5,221 nucleotides of DNA from JAAFGT01 sp041485165 (GTDB lineage: Bacteria > Acidobacteriota > Terriglobia > Acidiferrales > UBA7541): NCBI GenBank assembly GCA_041485165.1, contig JBGPJC010000182.1, forward strand, positions 1-5,221, given 5' to 3'. This document shows positions 1-5,221 of the stretch, piece after piece. Each line of letters opens with the position of its first letter. Position 1 is the stretch's first letter. The position numbers were made by a program, and so were the translations under genes. The notes under the pieces are model-generated. The model did not search any database, was not told the origin of the DNA, and worked only from the letters and a program-made list of their open reading frames with translations.

Positions 1-263
1 GCGAGCGCGAGGATTCTCATCTCCGGATAGGTCCTCAGCAATTCGTCGCAGATCGGAGGTCGCTGGGTGGGCTCATCCAACGCCACAATCAAGAAGTCGG
101 GCTGGGTCTCCTTGACGACGCGGGCGATCTCCGCTTCGTCTTGGACTTCCCCAACAATCTCGATGTCGGGCTGATCGGAGATCGTCGCCAGAATCAACTC
201 CCGCATCAGCCGCGGACGATTTGCCACCATGACGCGGATGGTTTTTTGCACGGTCTGCTCCAT
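1..263 (-). CDS. Receiver-like (CheY-fold) regulatory protein, C-terminus outside window
   Basis: The first 87 residues are visible; the gene continues past base 1. The sequence alternates hydrophobic strands and helices like a response-regulator receiver: strand 1 IRVMVAN (residues 9-15), helix 1 with RLMREL (18-23), strand 2 IEIVGEV (34-40), strand 3 DFLIVALD (56-63), and the start of strand 4 at MRILAL (82-87). D63 sits where the phospho-acceptor Asp is expected. The acidic pair that normally ends strand 1 is missing and is replaced by A14-N15, so Mg binding and ordinary phosphorylation are doubtful. Whether a DNA-binding domain follows cannot be seen. The chosen ATG at 261-263 has no clear Shine-Dalgarno. 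A GTG at 249-251 (residue 5) has GGAG six bases upstream and is a credible alternative start. It lies 330 bases downstream of the glycosyltransferase gene, in the same orientation, so it probably has its own promoter. Receiver-like identity is fairly secure; the function is unknown. Confidence 0.75.
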   Translation of the reverse strand, partial: MEQTVQKTIRVMVANRPRLMRELILATISDQPDIEIVGEVQDEAEIARVVKETQPDFLIVALDEPTQRPPICDELLRTYPEMRILAL

Positions 264-337
264 TGGCCGCAAGTATCCGCGCGCTGCTGCAGAAGGGAAG
301 GTTCAAATGAGAGCGTTTAACGGGCTCGCAGTGTGAG

Positions 338-414
338 CCATTCTGTACCAGTACATTCTGGGGACGTGGGGTTCAAGGAGGGGCCCAAAGGAGTACCCAT
401 TCCGTACCCATTCC
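338..414. promoter_or_regulatory. Candidate operator cluster, motif CCATTCYGTACC
   Basis: CCATTCTGTACC (338-349) and CCATTCCGTACC (397-408) match at 11 of 12 bases and start 59 bases apart, a little over five and a half helical turns. A related GTACATTCTG lies at 351-360. Repeated near-identical short elements upstream of a regulator gene are typical of transcription-factor binding sites. One candidate binder is the LuxR-type regulator encoded at the other end of the window, and another is the receiver-like protein itself; neither link is shown by the sequence. Confidence 0.4.
393..414. repeat. Perfect tandem repeat, 2 x GTACCCATTCC
   Basis: The 11-base unit GTACCCATTCC occurs twice head-to-tail with no mismatch (393-403 and 404-414). 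The 11-base period is close to one helical turn, so both copies present the same DNA face. The second copy runs into the palindrome at 411-422. Confidence 0.85.
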
Positions 415-422
415 GGCCGGAA
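411..422. repeat. 12-base perfect palindrome TTCCGGCCGGAA
   Basis: TTCCGGCCGGAA reads identically on both strands and overlaps the last four bases of the tandem repeat. It could be half of a composite operator or a dimer binding site. With no loop it is unlikely to act as an RNA hairpin. A dyad this long can also occur by chance in GC-rich DNA. Confidence 0.5.
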
Positions 423-593
423 AGAAAGGGGTTTTAGACGGAATACTCGGAATTGGAACTTATGGCGATGATCGACTGGATCGAATCGGATGGCCGTTTT
501 ACAGAGTGACGAGGAAATTATCGACTGCAGGCGATTCTACCTCAACCGGAGTGGGCGGGCTCAATTCTTTTCCGGTCCACGCGCCGGGCGCGC

Positions 594-2006
594 CTATTCC
601 GTACGCGCCGACTGCAGCCCTTTGCGGCGCATCGCCCGCCAGACCATGTCCCCGCGAATGTACTGCCACAGGCCCTGCAGCCGCCAGATCATGTGCAGCT
701 GGCGGTAGGGGAAATGTTCCAGAAAACAGTAGCTCACCAGGCGCACCATGTCCTGCCAGTCGTTGTAGCGCTTGTAGGTGATCTCTTCCTGCAGCACGGC
801 GCCGATGGAAATCACTGTGGCAAAAGCGTAGCCGAAGAGCAGGAACTGGAAAAAGAAATGACGGCTGAGCGCCCCGAAGCACGCGGCCAGAATGATGGCG
901 CTGATGCCACCCATCTCGATCACCGGCGCGAAGAGCTCGAACACCCAGAGGTAGGGAAGGGCGATGGAGCCGATGCGCCCGTAACGCGGGCGGAAGAGCA
1001 TGTTGCGGTTCGGCCACAGCACATCCAGCAGGCCCTTCTGCCAGCGCGCCCGCTGGCGCCCCAGCGAGCGCAGGTCCGAGGGCACTTCCGTCCAGCACAC
1101 CGGATCGGGCATGAACTGAATGCGGTAGTCGGCCTTGTGCTCCAGCAGGTAGCGGTGCAGCCGCGCGACCAGGTCGAAATCCTCGCCGATGGCCCGCGCC
1201 CGGTAGCCGCCCACGGCGCGCACCAGGTCCGTGCGGAACAGCCCGAAGGCCCCGGAGATGATCATCAGCATGTTTCCGTCGCCCCATCCTTCTCTTCCGA
1301 TCAGGAAGGCGCGCAGGTATTCGATAACCTGGATCACCTCGAGGCCTTTTTTCGGCAGGCGCACGCGGAGGATGCTGCCGCTCTGGATCTCCGAACCGTT
1401 CAGCACGCGCACGATGCCGCCGACGGAGACCACGCGCTTGGGGTCCATCAGAATAGGCACCATGATGCGCAGCAGGGCGTCGCGTTCCAACACCGAATCG
1501 GCGTCCACCACGCAGACGTAGGGCGAGGTAGCCGCGTTCAACCCGGCGTTGACCGCATCCGCCTTGTTTCCCCCCGGCTCCTTGTCCACCACCAGCAGCC
1601 GCGGCTGCGTGTCGCTGCGGTAGAGCCCGCGCACCCGCGCGCACTGGATATGCGGCACGTAGACCACGTTCACCGGGCGCAGGTGGAATTCCTCCTGCAG
1701 CTCCTGCAGCGTGCGGTCCTGCGAGCCGTCATTGATGGCGATGACTTCCAGCTCCGGATAATCCAGGCTCAGCAAATTGTGCACCGCGATGCGGATCGAT
1801 TTTTCCTCGTTATGCGCAGGCACCAAAATGGTGATGGGGGGCACCAGCGGCGTTTCCTTGAGCCAGGAGAGGCGCAGGCTCTCCAGGCGGTGCTGGTGCG
1901 CCACGCTGGTCTTCAGGGCCACGATGAGCAGCACCAGGTAGGTCAGGTTGCACACCAGGTAGTAGTAGAAGAAGCCGTGGTTGGCGAGGTCCAGAAAGCG
2001 GATCAT
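594..2006 (-). CDS. Membrane-embedded family-2 glycosyltransferase (PgaC/BcsA-like synthase)
   Basis: This 470-residue enzyme probably transfers sugar from a nucleotide-sugar donor to a growing polysaccharide at the inner membrane. One N-terminal membrane helix (about 11-32) is followed by a cytoplasmic GT-A domain (about 57-330). That domain carries the processive GT2 signature: ITILVPAHNEE (58-68), INDGS with D93, GGNK (145-148), the DAD metal/donor motif (168-170), GEDFD with the presumed catalytic D276, and QRARW (318-322) in the QxxRW position. C-terminal membrane helices follow at about 345-363, 364-381 and 384-405. A basic, aromatic amphipathic tail (about 431-463) probably lies on the membrane. 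Length and layout match PgaC-like poly-N-acetylglucosamine or hyaluronan-type synthases rather than soluble GT2 enzymes. No PilZ domain is present. The ATG start overlaps the stop of the HEAT gene as ATGA, implying translational coupling; an upstream in-frame extension would run antisense-like through the HEAT gene and is rejected. The sugar made cannot be told from sequence. Confidence 0.93.
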   Translation of the reverse strand: MIRFLDLANHGFFYYYLVCNLTYLVLLIVALKTSVAHQHRLESLRLSWLKETPLVPPITILVPAHNEEKSIRIAVHNLLSLDYPELEVIAINDGSQDRTLQELQEEFHLRPVNVVYVPHIQCARVRGLYRSDTQPRLLVVDKEPGGNKADAVNAGLNAATSPYVCVVDADSVLERDALLRIMVPILMDPKRVVSVGGIVRVLNGSEIQSGSILRVRLPKKGLEVIQVIEYLRAFLIGREGWGDGNMLMIISGAFGLFRTDLVRAVGGYRARAIGEDFDLVARLHRYLLEHKADYRIQFMPDPVCWTEVPSDLRSLGRQRARWQKGLLDVLWPNRNMLFRPRYGRIGSIALPYLWVFELFAPVIEMGGISAIILAACFGALSRHFFFQFLLFGYAFATVISIGAVLQEEITYKRYNDWQDMVRLVSYCFLEHFPYRQLHMIWRLQGLWQYIRGDMVWRAMRRKGLQSARTE

Positions 2007-3214
2007 GGATGAGGCCCCGTTCCCAGGGGCGTAGTTTTGCTCAGCGGCTCCGCGGGCCGCTTCCCGCTGCGCAGAAGATCGAACAAGCGCTTGCGCTCCA
2101 GCTCGCTCACTCGCGGCGACGTGGCCAGTTCGGCTTCGAGCTTGGCGCGCAAGCCGGCGTTTTCCAGCGCCGTGAAATAGGCGTGCAAGCCGTATTGGTC
2201 TTCGCACGCCGCAACCTGCGCGAAGACGGGCACCATCTCGGTCTCCGGCTTTACCAGTCCTTCGGCGGCACGCAAACGTACCAGCCGGTTGGTGTCGCTC
2301 AGCCCGCGCAACAGCAATGGGACGGCGCCCGAGTCGCTGAGCTTGGCGAGACCTACTAAAGCGCGCAGCCGCACGAACCACACCGGGTCCTGTGCCAGCA
2401 CCCCCAGAACCTCCAGCGCCAGGGCCGGTGGCGCGTGCCCCAGCCCCCGTGCCGTGGCCGCGCGCAGTTCGCTCAGTTCATCCTTGGCGAACTCCAGCAG
2501 TTCCCTGCCCAGCGCCGGTGTGGCCACTTCGCCGAGGACCCGCCCGAGGACCTCGCGCACGGCGCCCTGCGCCCGCCGCAAGTGCGGCAGCAGCACTTGG
2601 GGATTTTCCGCGCAACACTGGACCAGCGCGTCCTGCAGGGGCAGTGGCGGCACGGCCAGCCCCACTTCTCCCACCCAGCGCAGAATCTCTTGCGCGGCTT
2701 CCGGAGAAGCGGTGCGGCTCAGGCCGCGCAGCGCCGCCAGGCGGGTTTCTAGGGGCCGGTCGCGCAGGCCTTCGGCCAGCGTGGCAATCCCCTCCGGAGC
2801 CCGGGTGCGCCCCAGCGCCACCAGGGCGCGGCGCTGCCGCCAGCCATGTAGCTGCTGGGCGTCAAAAATCAGGCGGTCAACCAGCCCGCTGCTGCGCAGA
2901 AATTTCCGCAGCTGCGCCGATTCCGTGGGCTCCGCCGCTTCGAAGGCGTCCAGAGCGATGGCCTGGACAATGTGGCAGTCAAAGGGCTTGTTGCGCCATG
3001 TATCGAAGGGGAGCGTGCCGGAGATGATGGCGGCCCATTGCTGGCGGATATCGAAGACCCGCGCATCGCGCCGCGCGAAAAACCGCCGGCGGTAGCCGCG
3101 CCGCAGGAGAATGAATCCTAGCAGCAGCCCGTCCAGGATGACGGCCGCGAGGATGGCCTCCAGCACGAATGCCGCTGGCCCCAGCCTTTGGAAGGATTCA
3201 AAAACGGACGCCAT
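2003..3214 (-). CDS. Membrane-anchored HEAT-repeat protein
   Basis: This 403-residue protein has one N-terminal membrane helix (about 15-37), then the very basic stretch RRGYRRRFFARRDAR (38-52). A mixed helical region follows, including FDCHIVQAIALDAFEAAEP (78-96). From about 122 to 360 it forms consecutive HEAT-type helical pairs, for example GWRQRRALVALGRTRAPEGI (124-143), a WFVRLRALVGLAKL pair (279-292) and RLVRLRAAEGL (310-320). The polar tail (about 384-403) is probably disordered. HEAT solenoids are protein-binding scaffolds; no catalytic motif is visible. The positive-inside rule puts the HEAT domain in the cytoplasm, next to the glycosyltransferase catalytic domain encoded immediately downstream. 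The ATG at 3212-3214 lies inside the end of the barrel gene (17-base overlap) and lacks a strong Shine-Dalgarno, so translation is probably coupled. An in-frame extension to 3418 is Ser/Arg-rich, overlaps the barrel gene and is not believed. Likely role: scaffold or regulator of the synthase (inference). Confidence 0.88.
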   Translation of the reverse strand: MASVFESFQRLGPAAFVLEAILAAVILDGLLLGFILLRRGYRRRFFARRDARVFDIRQQWAAIISGTLPFDTWRNKPFDCHIVQAIALDAFEAAEPTESAQLRKFLRSSGLVDRLIFDAQQLHGWRQRRALVALGRTRAPEGIATLAEGLRDRPLETRLAALRGLSRTASPEAAQEILRWVGEVGLAVPPLPLQDALVQCCAENPQVLLPHLRRAQGAVREVLGRVLGEVATPALGRELLEFAKDELSELRAATARGLGHAPPALALEVLGVLAQDPVWFVRLRALVGLAKLSDSGAVPLLLRGLSDTNRLVRLRAAEGLVKPETEMVPVFAQVAACEDQYGLHAYFTALENAGLRAKLEAELATSPRVSELERKRLFDLLRSGKRPAEPLSKTTPLGTGPHP

Positions 3215-4517
3215 ATTCAAATCCAAGACTCGTCTGCTGGCGGTCCTGCGTGCGTCGCTGATAGGCCGCGAAGCCGGACAGATACTGGCGCGCGGTGAAC
3301 TGGAAGCGCAGGCCGCCGCCATAGGTCTGCGAGGAAAAACTCCCGATCTGGTCCACCTTCGCGAAATTCTCCGTGCCCACGGCAAAGAAGAGATTCCCCG
3401 TGAGCTGCCGGTCGCCACGCATGCGCAGCGGAAAGCCCAATTTGGCTACGCCGGAGGGGCGCCATTCCACGCCGGTCCCCGAGAAATGGCTGCGCGCCGC
3501 GATGACGCCCAGAGTCCAGGTCCACTCGCGCGGCAGGTAGAAAATCGCCGTGCTGTTGAGCGTCAGGATGCGCGCCGTGGTGAACCAGTACCAGTGCTGC
3601 CCGTAAGTGACCTCGATGCCGCGCAGTGCTCCCTGCTCTCTCAGGTTCCAGCCGCGGTCGTAGTCGAAGAACGCCTCGCTCTTGGGAATGATGTCGTTGT
3701 CGTGGGCCGCGGCTCCGCCCAGGGTCAGCGCACCCCAGTGCGCCCGGCTGGCGCTTACGCTGGCCACGAATTTTCCGGCGTTCACGCCCGCGCGCTGATA
3801 GAAATTGCCCCCTACATTGGTGCTCCAGTTTGGCGTCCAGCGCGAGATTAGGCTCGTGCCTTCGTCATGGCGGGCATCGGCGAAGCTCAGCAGGTCGGTG
3901 TTCATGGCCACATGCAGTTCGTGCCGGGGCTCGCTGCGCACGAAGAGCAGCCCGGCATGGGCCTCTCCGTTCCCTGGTTCGAGCTCCAGCGCCTTCTGAA
4001 ATTCGCGTTTCGCGGCGCGCGCGTTTCCACCTGCGCGCAGTGCGCGGCCGCGCGCGGCATGCAGGTCCGCGCGTCTGGGGGCCAGCGCTACCGCGCGGTC
4101 GAAGGACCGTAGCGCCTCCGTTGCGCGTCCTTCGCGCATCAGCACGCTCCCCAGTCCGAGCCAGTTGTCTGGATCGTTGGAGCTGGCGGCGAGAATCTCG
4201 CGGTACTCGCGTTCGGCTTCCGGCAGCCGCCCGGCTCCGGCCAGCACGCGCGCGCGCCAGGCCCGCACATCCATGTCCTGAGGCGCGCGGGTGATTTCCC
4301 GCTCCACGATGCGCAGCGCCGCTGTCCAATCCTGCGCCGCGGCGGCGCGCCGCACTTCCGCCCGCCAATCCGGCGCAGGCTGTTGTCCGCGGGCGAGCCC
4401 TGCGCACAGCCACGCAGCGGTCAGCAGACAGAGCAGCGCACTGCGCAGCGTCGAGGCAGGCCTTCGTGCAAGAAGGAAAATGTCCTGAGGTTTCCCGCGA
4501 GATGGATGGTGCATCAT
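3198..4517 (-). CDS. TPR-containing YaiO-like outer-membrane beta-barrel protein
   Basis: The 439-residue product has a signal peptide: Arg-Arg at 18-19, a hydrophobic core at about 27-42, and a likely AxG cleavage after G44. Three to four TPR repeats follow at about 50-182; the clearest is NWLGLGSVLMREGRATEALR (118-137), then a helix ending ALELEPG (176-182). From about residue 197 the sequence changes to alternating aromatic/polar strands rich in Gly, Trp and Tyr. It ends in FEYGVRF, with a terminal Phe as in the BAM recognition signal. TPR plus small barrel is the architecture of YaiO-family proteins and, on a larger scale, of the PgaA exporter. It probably forms the periplasmic adaptor and outer-membrane exit for a polysaccharide made by the glycosyltransferase two genes downstream (inference). 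Start choice is uncertain: ATG at 4515-4517, ATG at 4512-4514, or GTG at 4551-4553 are in frame, none with a strong Shine-Dalgarno. The stop overlaps the HEAT gene start by 17 bases. Confidence 0.85.
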   Translation of the reverse strand: MMHHPSRGKPQDIFLLARRPASTLRSALLCLLTAAWLCAGLARGQQPAPDWRAEVRRAAAAQDWTAALRIVEREITRAPQDMDVRAWRARVLAGAGRLPEAEREYREILAASSNDPDNWLGLGSVLMREGRATEALRSFDRAVALAPRRADLHAARGRALRAGGNARAAKREFQKALELEPGNGEAHAGLLFVRSEPRHELHVAMNTDLLSFADARHDEGTSLISRWTPNWSTNVGGNFYQRAGVNAGKFVASVSASRAHWGALTLGGAAAHDNDIIPKSEAFFDYDRGWNLREQGALRGIEVTYGQHWYWFTTARILTLNSTAIFYLPREWTWTLGVIAARSHFSGTGVEWRPSGVAKLGFPLRMRGDRQLTGNLFFAVGTENFAKVDQIGSFSSQTYGGGLRFQFTARQYLSGFAAYQRRTQDRQQTSLGFEYGVRF

Positions 4518-4574
4518 ACCGCCCAAATGCTTTGCAATGGAGACGCCAATCACGGCGCCAACTTGGCCCTTTAT
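4518..4574 (-). other. Short spacer between regulator and barrel gene
   Basis: This 57-base spacer (21 bases if the GTG start at 4551-4553 is used) contains the near-palindrome GCCAACTTGGC (4557-4567). It has no hairpin followed by a T run, so read-through from the regulator gene into the barrel gene is likely. The near-palindrome could be a small operator but is weak evidence. Confidence 0.4.
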
Positions 4575-5221
4575 TTAGATCAGAAGACCTTGGAGGCGAA
4601 CCATGCGCACGATCGTGAGACGGTCATCCGCGCCGACCCGTTGGAGCATGCGGTGAACGTGGTTTTTCACGGTTTGCTCGGAGAGGTTTAGTTGTGAGGC
4701 GATCTCTTTGTTTGTCAGGCCCCGCGCGATCAAGGGAACCAATTGCTGCTGGCGGCGCGTCAGTCCAAGCTGGACCTTTACGCGGATGTCGGGCATGCCC
4801 GTCGCATCCTTGGCCATATAGCGGAACAGGCTGCGGCACAGTCGCGGCGGGCAGACGGCTTCGTCCTGCGCCGCGTTGCGGACGGCGGCAGCGACGTCCA
4901 GAGCTGAGGCGTCCTTCAGAACGTAGCCCACGGCACCCGCGCGCACAGCCCTTAGGAAAGTGGCTTCGTCCTCATCCATACCGATCAGGATGACCTTGAG
5001 TCCGGGCACAGCGCGGATGGCTTCTTGCACGAAGTCCACGTCGGGAAGCGCACTCGTCAGGGAATCGAGCAGCAGAACCTGGCACCCGGATTCCGTCACT
5101 TCGGCAAGCGCCTGCGGCGAATAAGGAGAAGCGCCGACGACGGTGATGTCGGCGCGCTTCCGCAAGACACGAGTTAGGGCTTCGCGGAGGAGACGATTCC
5201 CCGCAAGAAGGAAAACGTGGA
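4575..5221 (-). CDS. LuxR/NarL-type response regulator, 5' end outside window
   Basis: The 214 visible residues lack only the extreme N-terminus. A receiver domain (visible residues 1-135) begins with strand 1 HVFLLAGN and helix RLLREAL. It keeps the presumed phospho-acceptor D52 (VLLLDS) and the Lys of GYVLKD (K102). The acidic pair after strand 1 is replaced by A6-G7-N8, and the Thr/Ser switch position is Gly (G80 in LIGMDEDE). A complete LuxR-type DNA-binding helix-turn-helix follows at about 151-210 (LTRRQQQLVPLIARGLTNKE, recognition region SEQTVKNHVHRML). The protein therefore binds DNA, but phosphorylation control looks atypical. A TTG at 5163-5165 could start translation but would cut off strand 1 of the receiver, so the real start lies beyond 5221. 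The gene is 57 bases upstream of the barrel gene on the same strand, with no terminator between, so it may be co-transcribed with and control the cluster. No autoinducer-binding domain is present. Confidence 0.92.
   Translation of the reverse strand, partial: HVFLLAGNRLLREALTRVLRKRADITVVGASPYSPQALAEVTESGCQVLLLDSLTSALPDVDFVQEAIRAVPGLKVILIGMDEDEATFLRAVRAGAVGYVLKDASALDVAAAVRNAAQDEAVCPPRLCRSLFRYMAKDATGMPDIRVKVQLGLTRRQQQLVPLIARGLTNKEIASQLNLSEQTVKNHVHRMLQRVGADDRLTIVRMVRLQGLLI

Larger units (their letters stand above)
264..593. other. Intergenic region with repeats, no convincing gene
   Basis: These 330 bases separate the glycosyltransferase stop codon from the receiver-like gene start. They are visibly less GC-biased than the genes. 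On the minus strand this is the probable promoter region of the receiver-like gene. It holds a GTAC/CATTCC repeat cluster (338-414), a 12-base palindrome (411-422), and a 6-base inverted repeat ACCGGA/TCCGGT (545-550 and 571-576). A GC-only hairpin (580-592, 5-bp stem, 3-base loop) sits just after the glycosyltransferase stop; it lacks a T run, so it is not a standard intrinsic terminator. On the minus strand a TTGAAC (complement of 371-376) could serve as a -35 box, but no good -10 lies at the right distance. The only plus-strand ORFs are a 15-codon frame at 462-509 and a 72-codon frame from 490 that runs antisense into the glycosyltransferase gene. Confidence 0.6.

Noticed and set aside
236..249. 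GG-N10-GC spacing like a sigma-54 promoter, plus strand
   Set aside because: It lies inside the receiver-like coding region, matches only the core dinucleotides, and points at no plus-strand gene.
580..592. GC hairpin just after the glycosyltransferase stop as an intrinsic terminator
   Set aside because: Stem of five pairs, loop of three, and no T run after it on the transcribed strand.
490..708. 72-codon plus-strand ORF at the edge of the gap
   Set aside because: It mostly lies antisense to the end of the glycosyltransferase gene, and its product is Arg/Cys-rich without a recognisable motif.
693..2012. 439-codon plus-strand ORF opposite the glycosyltransferase gene
   Set aside because: It is His/Gln/Asp/Ala-rich with no recognisable fold and mirrors the codon bias of the real GT gene; long antisense frames are common in GC-rich DNA.
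2007..2381. N-terminal extension of the glycosyltransferase frame
   Set aside because: It would run out of frame through the HEAT gene and encode Arg/Ala-rich sequence; the ATGA start at 2006 gives the expected GT2 N-terminal helix.
3215..3418. N-terminal extension of the HEAT gene
   Set aside because: Ser/Arg-rich sequence overlapping the barrel-encoding frame; the start at 3214 gives a clean membrane anchor.
4383..4420. Cys in the signal peptide of the barrel protein as a lipobox
   Set aside because: The residues before Cys are A-W-L; a lipobox needs a small residue at -1, so this is an ordinary signal peptide.
5163..5165. TTG as the true start of the LuxR regulator
   Set aside because: The frame stays open to the window end, and the upstream residues (HVFLLAGNRLLREAL) are the first strand and helix of the receiver domain.

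Overview
This is a GC-rich, gene-dense bacterial window in which every convincing gene lies on the minus strand, so transcription runs from high to low coordinates. An outer-membrane beta-barrel protein with a signal peptide indicates a diderm (Gram-negative type) bacterium. The gene mix (atypical LuxR-type and receiver-like regulators beside a YaiO-like / HEAT / GT2 cluster) and the wording of the receiver-like proteins resemble Acidobacteriota. That placement comes from remembered family resemblance, since there is no rRNA or marker gene here.

Layout in transcription order. (1) 5221-4575: a LuxR/NarL-type response regulator whose first few residues lie outside the window. (2) 4517-3198: a secreted protein with N-terminal TPR repeats and a C-terminal YaiO-like outer-membrane beta-barrel. 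(3) 3214-2003: a membrane-anchored HEAT-repeat protein whose start overlaps gene 2 by 17 bases. (4) 2006-594: a membrane-embedded, probably processive family-2 glycosyltransferase that overlaps gene 3 by 4 bases (ATGA). (5) 593-264: a 330-base non-coding gap with an 11-base tandem repeat, a related copy 59 bases away and a 12-base perfect palindrome. (6) 263-1: the N-terminal half of a receiver-like protein that runs off the low end of the window.

Working model (inference). Genes 2-4 form one translationally coupled unit that would make and export a polysaccharide. The GT2 enzyme would polymerise sugar on the cytoplasmic face of the inner membrane and move the chain across it. The HEAT protein has strongly basic residues after its single membrane helix, which places its HEAT domain in the cytoplasm beside the GT catalytic domain. 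The TPR/beta-barrel protein would provide the periplasmic and outer-membrane exit, with the same domain order as PgaA of the poly-N-acetylglucosamine system. No deacetylase, PilZ domain or co-polymerase is visible. The two flanking regulators both lack the usual acidic pair of receiver domains, so control may not depend on classical Mg-dependent phosphorylation. I see no CRISPR array, tRNA, rRNA, insertion sequence or phage gene.
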